Below are positions 1-5,218 of a stretch of 6,836 bases of DNA, piece after piece. Within the stretch, counting starts at the first letter, position 1, and the number at the start of each line of letters is the position of its first letter. This DNA comes from Candidatus Parvarchaeota archaeon. Its GTDB lineage: Archaea; Nanobdellota; Nanobdellia; Parvarchaeales; Parvarchaeaceae. The position numbers and the translations under genes are program-made. The notes under the pieces are model-generated. The model made no database searches. It had not been told where the DNA came from and saw only the letters and a program-made list of their open reading frames with translations. The stretch is taken from NCBI GenBank assembly GCA_027366075.1, contig DAHXLI010000038.1, positions 1 to 6,836 of the forward strand, in the 5' to 3' direction.

Positions 1-32
1 GCGCCTATTATCACTAGTTCGACTTCTTCCAT
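1..32 (-). CDS. 5' end of a probable FAD/NAD(P)-dependent oxidoreductase (partial)
   Basis: An ATG at 32-30 on the minus strand opens a frame reading MEEVELVIIGA before the window ends. This is seen directly. A short acidic lead followed by a hydrophobic beta strand ending in IIGA is the usual opening of the Rossmann dinucleotide-binding fold (GxGxxG) in thioredoxin reductase-like flavoproteins, where GPAG commonly follows. The start lies 11 bases after the stop of the upstream TFS-like gene, so the two are probably co-transcribed. Thioredoxin reductase is the best guess, but with 11 residues any FAD- or NAD-binding enzyme, such as a geranylgeranyl reductase, would fit. Confidence 0.45.
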   Translation of the reverse strand, partial: MEEVELVIIG

Positions 33-43
33 GAATTTTTATC

Positions 44-283
44 TCAGCTGTATTCACGCCAAGTATGGTTACAGTTAAGACATTTATAGAATCTTGTCGG
101 GGGTTCATCAGAAGCTCGGGTCTGTTCCATCCAGGAAATCACCTTCTTTTTACTGCAGTTGGGGCAAGTCATGTCCTCAAATTCAGTCTGTGAAAGCGTT
201 TCTTCCTCAGAAGGCGCCTCTTCAGAACGCTTTATTATGAGCTTCTTATTTTTACCCTTAAGCACCAAATCTTCTTCTTTCAT
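44..283 (-). CDS. TFS/TFIIS-like transcription factor, C-terminal zinc ribbon only
   Basis: A 79-residue protein. Residues 38-79 form a complete TFIIS/TFS-type C-terminal zinc ribbon: Cys40-x2-Cys43, Cys68-x2-Cys71, the QTRASDEPPTRFY block and the terminal HTWREYS. Asp59-Glu60 is the acidic pair which in this family reaches the RNA polymerase active site and stimulates cleavage of backtracked RNA. Archaeal TFS is normally about 105-115 residues with an additional N-terminal zinc ribbon. Here residues 1-37 are charged, contain no cysteine and end in an acidic linker. An in-frame TAA at 289-287, just before the ATG, rules out a longer start. The protein may be a shortened TFS or a paralogue. 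The fold assignment is firm; whether it promotes cleavage or modulates polymerase differently is not shown by sequence. The next gene downstream starts 11 bases after its stop. Confidence 0.88.
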   Translation of the reverse strand: MKEEDLVLKGKNKKLIIKRSEEAPSEEETLSQTEFEDMTCPNCSKKKVISWMEQTRASDEPPTRFYKCLNCNHTWREYS

Positions 284-300
284 AACTTAGATTGTTATAA

Positions 301-312
301 TTTTATATAAAG
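301..312 (-). promoter_or_regulatory. TATA box for the TFS-like gene
   Basis: Reading the minus strand, a TATATAAAAT-type element sits at about 310-301, centred roughly 23 bases before the ATG at 283. This is archaeal TATA spacing for a leaderless or almost leaderless transcript. The surrounding A/T richness, including a second ATATATAAT run at 313-323, makes the exact element uncertain. Confidence 0.45.
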
Positions 313-352
313 ATATATAATAATAAACCTTTCCTCGGCTAAGTTCTAAATC

Positions 353-360
353 ATTAAATA
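353..360 (+). promoter_or_regulatory. TATA box for the membrane protein gene
   Basis: ATTAAATA lies about 26 bases before the ATG at 383, which fits archaeal TBP binding and a leaderless mRNA. There is no Shine-Dalgarno-like purine run ahead of 383, in agreement with a leaderless start. The 99-base spacer 284-382 thus appears to hold two divergent promoters. Confidence 0.4.
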
Positions 361-382
361 TCCATCGCGTTCAATAGTTATT

Positions 383-1480
383 ATGTTACGGATTATGCCA
401 AAACTGGCATGGCTGCTCGGTCTTTTCGCTATTCCTGTACTCATACCATCCGTAAATGCTCTGGACACCGGAACCGTTAGCACTACCGTAACTAACGGCT
501 TTCTCGGGGCGTTTACCATCAATTCGTCGAACACGCCCATATATGCGGCGCTTTTCGCTCTCGTAATCTTCGTCATATTTTACCAACTGCTCCAGAGGAC
601 AACTCTCGGTGGAGGTGCGGCGGCTATAGCACTTGTTTTTGCCGCGATAGTGTTCGTATTCCTTTATACGACCCCGTCCTACATACAGCTTTTTCTTAAC
701 ATCTCTATAGTCACGGCGATAATGGCGATATTGTTGATAGTGCTTTTGATACCTACAAGGAGAGGGATGTCCTTCTCTAAAGTGATCGGCGTGCTCCTTT
801 TGCTGACGCTATTCTACGTGATACTTGTAAATAACCCGTCCGTATCGAATTCGATAAATCAATTGACGCGAGTAAACGTAGAAAACATATTGCCGTTGAT
901 AATAATCAGCGCGTTAGTGATAGGGATAATAGTGCTTTTGATAAGGGCTTTCAGATCTACAACACATACGGGGTTGAAGGCGATAATACCGATATTTATC
1001 TTAGGCCTGATAATATTCTTCTTCGTGCCTGGCGCCGCCGCATTTTTGTTAAGCCCGCTTTCTCTGATATTTTATGGATTAGTGTTTCTCGGGGCCCTGA
1101 TATGGTGGATTTTCGCACACGGAAGGCCTAAAGAAGAAGACAAGAGCGAAAAAGATTTTCGGCATAAAAACATAGTGAATTCATTCGGGCATTTGCCGCC
1201 GTCGGCACCAAGGTCAAACCGCGGCCCTATAAAGGGATGGCTGCCGCCTTCGGCCCAAAAATCCGATAAAGATCCAATAAAAGAATGGACGCAACCCGCC
1301 AAAGAAAAAACGGGGTTTTGGAACGGATCAGGAAAAGGGACCACTAAACTTAAAGATCTTGACTTAAGGGGCAAAAGAATAGAAGTAGACAAAGGCGGCA
1401 AAACGATTTTTCGCTGGAAATCTGGGGATAAGAAAGGAAGGGGCGGCGAGTTCGTAGACTCTGAAGATTATAAGAAATAA
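383..1480 (+). CDS. Multi-pass membrane protein with repeated basic cytosolic-type tail, unknown function
   Basis: A 365-residue protein not assignable to a known family. Residues 7-26 form a signal-peptide-like or first membrane segment ending in a possible SVNA-LD cleavage site. Further hydrophobic segments lie near 53-71, 78-96, 103-124, 133-150, 168-189, 198-216 and 222-245. From residue 246 it becomes hydrophilic and lysine-rich. Residues 271-286 and 287-302 are two tandem copies of a 16-residue unit, LPPSAPRSNRGPIKGW and LPPSAQKSDKDPIKEW. The last 40 residues carry many Lys and Gly. ATG 383 suits the TATA box at 353-360; Met5 (395) is an alternative and would give a cleaner signal peptide. 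The gene stands alone on its strand, divergent from the TFS-like gene. It could be a DPANN-specific envelope protein, but that is inference. Confidence 0.8.
   Translation: MLRIMPKLAWLLGLFAIPVLIPSVNALDTGTVSTTVTNGFLGAFTINSSNTPIYAALFALVIFVIFYQLLQRTTLGGGAAAIALVFAAIVFVFLYTTPSYIQLFLNISIVTAIMAILLIVLLIPTRRGMSFSKVIGVLLLLTLFYVILVNNPSVSNSINQLTRVNVENILPLIIISALVIGIIVLLIRAFRSTTHTGLKAIIPIFILGLIIFFFVPGAAAFLLSPLSLIFYGLVFLGALIWWIFAHGRPKEEDKSEKDFRHKNIVNSFGHLPPSAPRSNRGPIKGWLPPSAQKSDKDPIKEWTQPAKEKTGFWNGSGKGTTKLKDLDLRGKRIEVDKGGKTIFRWKSGDKKGRGGEFVDSEDYKK
1193..1288 (+). repeat. Two-copy 48-base in-frame repeat
   Basis: Bases 1193-1240 and 1241-1288 encode successive 16-residue units sharing L-P-P-S-A, a central Ser, then P-I-K and a closing Trp. 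Divergence at the variable positions shows it is an old duplication in the tail of the membrane protein rather than a recent exact one. Pro-rich units bounded by Trp suggest a flexible or peptide-binding linker. Confidence 0.75.
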
Positions 1481-1686
1481 CTTATTCTTTAGGAAGTTTA
1501 ACAAGCCCGCCGAGGATTCCCATTTCGTAAGATGGGGCGGAAGCTTGGGGCAGTTCACTTTGATCCGGTAGCTCTGATGAAAATAAGAAATACAAATTAA
1601 ATCAGCTAATATCCATTTAGAAAAGTTGTCTTTACAAACTCACAATAGCCTTTTATTATAATAATAAACTACTATTCTCATACAAT
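1481..1686. other. Non-coding spacer between the membrane protein and tRNA-Ala
   Basis: No gene with a start, ribosome site and family match was seen. The stretch holds an imperfect hairpin (stem CCCATTT 1519-1525 with AGATGGG 1530-1536, loop CGTA, and an outer CCGC 1507-1510 with GCGG 1537-1540). The last 50 bases are A/T-rich and include the tRNA promoter. The plus-strand frame from 1482 is open to a TAG at 1569-1571 without a start codon, so it is not called. Confidence 0.5.
1652..1669 (+). promoter_or_regulatory. Promoter of tRNA-Ala (TATA box)
   Basis: An A/T run, TTTATTATAATAATAAAC, ends 17 bases before the tRNA and is centred about 26 bases ahead of its first base. This is the normal position of an archaeal TBP site for a tRNA transcript starting at or near the mature 5' end. 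Confidence 0.55.
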
Positions 1687-1771
1687 GGGCTCGTGGCGCA
1701 ATTGGCAACGCGCTTCCATGGCAATAAATCCAGATTGGAAGAGACTGTGGGTCCGAATCCCGCCGAGTCCA
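1687..1771 (+). tRNA. tRNA-Ala(GGC) with a 12-base intron at 37/38
   Basis: The cloverleaf can be folded by eye. The acceptor GGGCTCG (1687-1693) pairs with CGAGTCC (1764-1770) and includes the G3:U70 wobble that marks alanine tRNAs; A73 follows and CCA is not encoded. The D arm runs 1696-1711 with three pairs plus a C13/A22 mismatch and conserved T8, A14, GG18-19. The anticodon stem CTTCC (1713-1717) pairs with GGAAG (1737-1741). The T stem GTGGG pairs with CCCGC. The anticodon loop is 19 bases instead of 7; removing 1724-1735 leaves ATGGCAT with anticodon GGC at 1720-1722 and a 73-base mature tRNA. The T loop is TCCGAAT, with C at position 55 where U is nearly universal. A tRNA-Trp(CCA) reading was rejected because its stem does not pair. 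Confidence 0.9.
1724..1735 (+). other. tRNA intron, 12 bases, canonical site
   Basis: The intron ATAAATCCAGAT lies between tRNA positions 37 and 38, the canonical archaeal site. Its CCA (1730-1732) pairs with TGG at positions 33-35, so the precursor forms anticodon stem, a 3'-side bulge containing the cut, a short central helix and a loop. There is no room for an intron-internal helix, so this is a reduced bulge-helix-loop rather than a full bulge-helix-bulge substrate. The tRNA splicing endonuclease is not in this window. The exact cut could differ by a base. Confidence 0.75.
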
Positions 1772-1788
1772 TTAATATTTCGGTTTTA
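1772..1788 (+). terminator. T-rich terminator after tRNA-Ala
   Basis: Directly after the discriminator base the plus strand is T-rich with TTT at 1778-1780 and TTTT at 1784-1787. Archaeal RNA polymerase terminates at such U runs without needing a hairpin. No hairpin is evident. Confidence 0.4.
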
Positions 1789-1956
1789 TAAAAGGAATTA
1801 AAATAATGTGATTCTTAAATGAAATACGGAAGACGATTATAAAATGAATAAGAAAGCGTACAATATTTTAGAAGAAAATAGCCCCAAAATGCTTTAAAGC
1901 AGACGTTAAAAGATTAATCGTTCAGTTATAAAATATGCTAGGGCAGAATCTAAACT
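1789..1956. other. A/T-rich spacer downstream of tRNA and rps3ae
   Basis: This lies at the end of the plus-strand tRNA unit and of the minus-strand KEOPS/ribosomal operon. No recognised gene is present. A plus-strand ATG at 1844 reads 17 codons to a TAA at 1895-1897; a one-base shift near 1887 would extend it to 28 residues ending at 1947, but nothing is recognisable. Reading the minus strand, short T runs such as TTTT near 1915 could terminate the long operon. Confidence 0.4.
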
Positions 1957-2490
1957 TTAAGATCTAGGCGTTATAGCTCTTATCTCGGCTACTCTCGTAG
2001 GGTATATTTTTTCGAGCTTCTCATGCAATTTATTCTGCGTCTTGTTGGTCATCGCGTCCGTGAAAACGTCTTTTAACTTTGCGCCCTTTACTTCAGCTTC
2101 AACAAAATCTTTTATCTCTCTCTTGACGGCCTTTTTGTATTTATTCTCGGCCTTGTTTATTGCGCAAAGAACTTTTACAGCATAAGGTTTTCCCTCTATT
2201 GTTACAGGTATGACAACATCCATCTTCGACACATTATGTCTAACGAGTCTTCCGACTTGTTCTCTCGAAAGCATGAGCGATTCCAAATCTGCCTTGCATT
2301 CGGATTCCGATACCGAGACGACTTTGAAGACCAGTCTGTAGCCCATCCGCGATTTTATCTCCTTAAGTTCGGACGCGCTGCATGACACTTTTCTGCCGAT
2401 AACGTTTTCCTCGGTCCCGAATATTTCGCCCGCCGTGAAATTATCGAGATGAGGGATAACGACTTTGAACCAGGAGTTATTTTCATTCAT
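1957..2490 (-). CDS. rps3ae: 30S ribosomal protein eS1 (S3Ae)
   Basis: This is small-subunit ribosomal protein eS1 (archaeal S3Ae), which sits at the platform of the 30S subunit near the mRNA exit. The 177-residue protein aligns with the family from memory: an early FTAGEIFGTEENVIGRKV block (family GxEIGET...VIGR), SREQVGRLVRHNVSKMDVV in the middle (family L-RR-SRID), an AVKREI helix, and a closing KIYPTRVAEIRAI nearly identical to the family KIYPLRRVEIRKV. It is shorter than the usual 195-220 residues and lacks most of the basic N-terminal extension. A strong GGTGGT ribosome site at 2502-2497 with a 6-base spacer supports ATG 2490. The start overlaps the rps15 stop as ATGA, implying translational coupling. 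It is the last gene of the kae1-led operon. Confidence 0.92.
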   Translation of the reverse strand: MNENNSWFKVVIPHLDNFTAGEIFGTEENVIGRKVSCSASELKEIKSRMGYRLVFKVVSVSESECKADLESLMLSREQVGRLVRHNVSKMDVVIPVTIEGKPYAVKVLCAINKAENKYKKAVKREIKDFVEAEVKGAKLKDVFTDAMTNKTQNKLHEKLEKIYPTRVAEIRAITPRS

Positions 2491-2912
2491 AACTTGACCA
2501 CCAGTCTCGCATTTTCAAGGCTATATGCGTAGGCTATGGGCAGGGTTTTCCTGTATTTGTAATAATTTATCAGTCTTTTTATTCTGTTCTCAAGTACTAC
2601 TAGGCTTCTTTTCGAAGCTTTGTCTTTTCTTTCCTTTTCTAGGTGCATATGTAATTTTACGGCTTTTTTATAGAGTGCTATCAGATCTTCGGGCAGCTCT
2701 TCTTTTATCTCTCTGCTTTTTAGTATCTTTCCGATATTGCTTTTTGTGAGGTCCTTTACGGAAGGTATCCCATACTGGTCGCGCAGGGCCAGGCCTATCT
2801 GTGACTTAGTCATGCCTTTTTGGTACTTGTTGAGTATCATCTTTTCTACTTCTTCTGGCGTATAGTTGAGCCAGTGCGGCACAAATTTGCTTTTTATTTT
2901 AACCGTTTTCAT
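2487..2912 (-). CDS. rps15: 30S ribosomal protein uS15 (archaeal S15P/S13e type)
   Basis: This is ribosomal protein uS15, which binds the central domain of 16S rRNA. The 141-residue protein has the archaeal/eukaryal form: an N-terminal extension (residues 10-75) including PHWLNYTPEEVE, the near-invariant LRDQYGIPSVKDLT block and KILK, followed by the uS15 helical core with LPEDLIALYKKAV, the SKRSLVVLENRIKRLINYYK signature and a final YSLENARLVVKL. The first residues are unusual: the basic R/K/H-rich leader common in archaea is reduced to MKTVKIKSKF. The start overlaps the end of bud32 by 14 bases. GAGG at 2924-2921, with an 8-base spacer, lies inside bud32 and supports ATG 2912. The stop overlaps the next start as ATGA. 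Confidence 0.95.
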   Translation of the reverse strand: MKTVKIKSKFVPHWLNYTPEEVEKMILNKYQKGMTKSQIGLALRDQYGIPSVKDLTKSNIGKILKSREIKEELPEDLIALYKKAVKLHMHLEKERKDKASKRSLVVLENRIKRLINYYKYRKTLPIAYAYSLENARLVVKL

Positions 2913-3495
2913 GATATCTTCCTCTACGTTCTATATCTTTAAGATGTGTCTCTATCCCTTTAAATTCTTTTCCCATAGCCGCCTCATAAGCCTCGATAAA
3001 TAGCTTGTAGGCTTTTTTTGCGTCGTCTGGATGCCTGGATTTCAGCGCGTTCTTGAACAGGAAGAGATCCGTAGCGCGATCTTCGTCTTTTTTGGAGAAA
3101 TAACTTAGTCCGAAGTCTATCAGGTAGACTTGCCCCCTCTTTACAAGTATGTTTGCAGTCGTCAGGTCTCCGTGCACTATCCCGAGCTTGCTTATCGCGG
3201 CAAGCAGCACCCCAACGTCAGACATTTTTTCGACGGAGAACGCAGAATCAAACTGTTCCCCTTCTATTTTTTCCATGTAAAGTTTGTCCCCTTCGGCGGA
3301 GATCTTTACCGGTTTGGGGACATTTAGACCTGCGCGGTGGCAGGCAGACAACGCCGTAAATTCCCGCTTAGTCCTGCTTTTCCGCATGGGGGCGTCTATT
3401 TCAGGCAGCCGATACTTTTTTCGCTCTCTATATTTTATTATCTCGTCGTCGTCTTCGTAAATGATCGCTTCCGCGCCGCGCGCTATTATTTTCAT
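2899..3495 (-). CDS. bud32: KEOPS complex kinase/ATPase Bud32
   Basis: Bud32 is the small RIO-like kinase/ATPase of the KEOPS complex. It contacts Kae1 and is needed for N6-threonylcarbamoyl-adenosine (t6A37) formation on ANN-decoding tRNAs. The 198-residue protein is of standard single-domain length. Visible motifs are the nucleotide loop RGAEAIIY (6-13), Lys21 in IIKYR, Glu45 in KREFTAL, the catalytic HGDLTTANIL (108-117, Asp110, Asn115), the metal-binding DFG (127-129) and a C-terminal RRGRY (191-194) typical of Bud32. It lies in the kae1 operon as a separate gene rather than the Kae1-Bud32 fusion seen in some archaea. Its ATG overlaps the preceding stop as ATGA; GGTG at 3510-3507 is a possible ribosome site. 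The other KEOPS subunits, Pcc1 and Cgi121, are not in this window. Confidence 0.96.
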   Translation of the reverse strand: MKIIARGAEAIIYEDDDEIIKYRERKKYRLPEIDAPMRKSRTKREFTALSACHRAGLNVPKPVKISAEGDKLYMEKIEGEQFDSAFSVEKMSDVGVLLAAISKLGIVHGDLTTANILVKRGQVYLIDFGLSYFSKKDEDRATDLFLFKNALKSRHPDDAKKAYKLFIEAYEAAMGKEFKGIETHLKDIERRGRYHENG

Positions 3496-4187
3496 GCTTT
3501 GACTGACACCCTATCCCCGTCATTCAGTTTGTATTTTAAGCCCACTCGCTGCCCCTGAAATTTTAGGTTCTTACCATAGACTACAGCATAGCCGTCTTTC
3601 CCAGTTTTTAGTCCGAGCGTCTTCGCGAGATCGTATACAGTATCTCCTTTCATTATCGGGACGGCTTCGTCTGATTTTTCCGTGTACACGCCTATTATCC
3701 CATAGCTTTTTATCGATGAGTCTACATCGGGTGACTCAGCGACCACCTCAAAAACCTTCACGTCTTCTATCTTATTGTTCGATATCACGACTTCGCTTGA
3801 ATTGACGAACTCCTTATATTTTTCGAAGTTTGGCACCAAAAGAAGCTGTATCTTCATGTCACTTATCCTGATGATCCCGTGATATATGGTAGCCACCTTA
3901 GTAAGATTGAATTTCTTTAGTATCGACTCGGGTTCGTAGCCGACAAGGCATACCCTTGGCCAGCGTTTCCGGATAGAAATCGTTTTATGGACCTGCGGCG
4001 AGTAGCTCATTTCTTTTTTTAATAGGGACATCTTCCTCTTCAGAAAAGCGAAGGCCTTATCCGTGCCTTTGTGCTTTGGCAAGACGCGCATCATCTGTTG
4101 CAGGATTTTCTTCCTTTCGTCTAGGTTTTTCTCCCGACTGTACTTGAGTTCAAGGTCGTAATATTCCTGTGGGGCGTTTATCGGCAT
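3492..4187 (-). CDS. TGS-domain protein with degenerate Obg/DRG-like GTPase domain
   Basis: A 231-residue protein. Residues 1-60 (MPINAPQEYY..., LPKHKGTDK, KRKMSLLKKEM) match the N-terminal helical region of the archaeal Obg/DRG-related TGS GTPases as I remember it. Residues 160-231 are a TGS domain, including GIIGVYTEK, GDTVYDLAK and the family-typical GQRVGLKYKLNDGDRVSV. The G domain between them is shrunken and ruined. Where the family has a P-loop, VGxPNxGKS, this has VCLVGYEPESILKKF (79-93) with no GKS or GKT. The DxPG of motif G3 reads LVPN (117-120) after a recognisable IRISDMKIQL. NKIED (138-142) may be a G4 remnant. It therefore should not bind or hydrolyse GTP; that is inference. 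An RNA- or ribosome-binding role through TGS is possible. It sits between kae1 (1-base gap) and bud32 (ATGA overlap). Confidence 0.82.
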   Translation of the reverse strand: MPINAPQEYYDLELKYSREKNLDERKKILQQMMRVLPKHKGTDKAFAFLKRKMSLLKKEMSYSPQVHKTISIRKRWPRVCLVGYEPESILKKFNLTKVATIYHGIIRISDMKIQLLLVPNFEKYKEFVNSSEVVISNNKIEDVKVFEVVAESPDVDSSIKSYGIIGVYTEKSDEAVPIMKGDTVYDLAKTLGLKTGKDGYAVVYGKNLKFQGQRVGLKYKLNDGDRVSVKA

Positions 4188-4188
4188 A

Positions 4189-5151
4189 TTACCTGTATTT
4201 TATCTCCACAGCATCTGTTCTAAAATCTGGCTTGGGGCTTAGATCATCCTGAGCGTAATCACGCATCAAATAACCGGTATACGCGATCATAGCGCCGTTG
4301 TCTCCTGCGTATTCCTTTTTCATAAACTCAAATCTCGCATTGCGTTCATCGCACATTATCTTTCCCATCTCGTTTAAACGCGCGTTTGCCGCAACGCCGC
4401 CAGCTATTATTAGACTGTCTTTTTTGCAGTAAGCCATAGCCCTTTCGCTTGCTTCCATAAGCATCGCAAAGACGGTTTCTTGTAGCGAAAAACATATGTC
4501 TTCTACCTGGTGCTTTTCAATCATCTGCGAAACAAAAGTTTCTATGCCAGAAAAACTTACGTCCATGCCTTTTATCACATACGGTAATTTTATGTAGTTT
4601 TTACCCAGCTTTGCTAGTTCTTCTATCTTGGGGCCAGCAGGAAAAGGAATCCCGAGCCTTCGGCCGGTCTTGTCTAAAAGATTACCTATCCCTATATCTT
4701 GAGTTTCCCCGAAAACGACATATTTGCCATTTTCGTAGGTTATAACTTGGGTATTCCCACCGCTTACGTAAAGCATGACTGGGTCATTTAGGCCAGTGAC
4801 TTTTCTAGCTATCTCTATGTGGGCGACACAGTGATTTACTCCGATTATCTTTTTATCATACTTGTCTGCTAGGAATTTTATCATTTGGTACCCTACTTTA
4901 AGACAGGGCAGAAGGCCAGGTCCTTGAGAAAATGCGAATAAATCGATTTGATCAAGAGATACTTTCGCTTTGTCCAGCGCACGTTTTAGTATAGCTGGCC
5001 CAAGTTCATAATGATGAAGAGCGGCTTCGCTCGGTATTATCCCACCTGCCTTAGGCTTATAAACGTCCCTCTCATTCGCCAGCACCTCGCCGTCCTTTAT
5101 TATACCTACTCCAAAAGTATGCGCTGTACTCTCTATTCCCAATACGTACAT
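4189..5151 (-). CDS. kae1: KEOPS complex threonylcarbamoyltransferase Kae1
   Basis: Kae1 (TsaD/Qri7 family, formerly annotated as a glycoprotease) transfers threonylcarbamoyl from TC-AMP to A37 of tRNA to make t6A. The 320-residue protein is of normal archaeal length. Visible motifs are IESTAHTFGVG (7-17) of the ASKHA nucleotide fold, SEAALHHYELGPAI (41-54), the metal ligands NHCVAHIE with His107 and His111, YVSGGNTQ (128-135), the NLLDKTGRRLG helix (157-167), GGVAANARLNE (251-261) and AGDNGAMIAYTG (282-293) with the third metal ligand Asp284. It is the first gene of the operon that continues with the TGS protein, bud32, rps15 and rps3ae. No strong Shine-Dalgarno precedes the ATG, consistent with a short leader from the promoter in 5152-5218. 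Confidence 0.97.
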   Translation of the reverse strand: MYVLGIESTAHTFGVGIIKDGEVLANERDVYKPKAGGIIPSEAALHHYELGPAILKRALDKAKVSLDQIDLFAFSQGPGLLPCLKVGYQMIKFLADKYDKKIIGVNHCVAHIEIARKVTGLNDPVMLYVSGGNTQVITYENGKYVVFGETQDIGIGNLLDKTGRRLGIPFPAGPKIEELAKLGKNYIKLPYVIKGMDVSFSGIETFVSQMIEKHQVEDICFSLQETVFAMLMEASERAMAYCKKDSLIIAGGVAANARLNEMGKIMCDERNARFEFMKKEYAGDNGAMIAYTGYLMRDYAQDDLSPKPDFRTDAVEIKYR

Positions 5152-5182
5152 AGTCTATCAATAACGTCCGATTAAATTTAAC

Positions 5183-5190
5183 TTTATATT
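5183..5190. promoter_or_regulatory. Shared TATA element between kae1 and the methyltransferase gene
   Basis: TTTATATT on plus, or AATATAAA on minus, is near the middle of the 67-base divergent spacer 5152-5218. It is centred about 32 bases before the plus-strand ATG (5219) and about 35 before the minus-strand ATG (5151), which would give transcripts with leaders of roughly 7-10 bases each way. A second A/T run at 5171-5180 might instead serve kae1. The spacing is seen; use by both genes is inferred. Confidence 0.45.
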
Positions 5191-5207
5191 TTTAGTCTTA
5201 AGTCAAA

Positions 5208-5212
5208 GTGAT
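5208..5212 (+). promoter_or_regulatory. Ribosome binding site of the methyltransferase gene
   Basis: GTGAT matches part of the GGAGGTGATC complement of the archaeal 16S rRNA 3' end and is six bases from ATG 5219. It supports that start over later ones. Confidence 0.5.
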
Positions 5213-5218
5213 AGGGAT

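Noticed and set aside
1072..1401. 109-residue minus-strand frame opposite the membrane protein tail
   Set aside because: It is a shadow of the basic repeat-bearing tail, has no family resemblance and no ribosome site.
1482..1571. Plus-strand frame open after the membrane protein, with a segment HFVRWGGSLGQFTLIR faintly like its C-terminus
   Set aside because: It has no start codon, and an in-frame TAG at 1455-1457 closes it upstream; the resemblance to FRWKSGDKKG is too weak to call a pseudogene or duplication.
1574..1580. TGATGA resembling a box C of a C/D guide RNA
   Set aside because: No box D (CTGA) follows within the expected 60 bases, and the base before TGATGA is C rather than a purine.
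1714..1741. tRNA-Trp reading with anticodon CCA (1730-1732)
   Set aside because: The stem required around TCCAGA does not pair properly and gives an overlong variable loop, whereas the Ala(GGC) fold has a perfect CTTCC/GGAAG stem and the G3:U70 pair.
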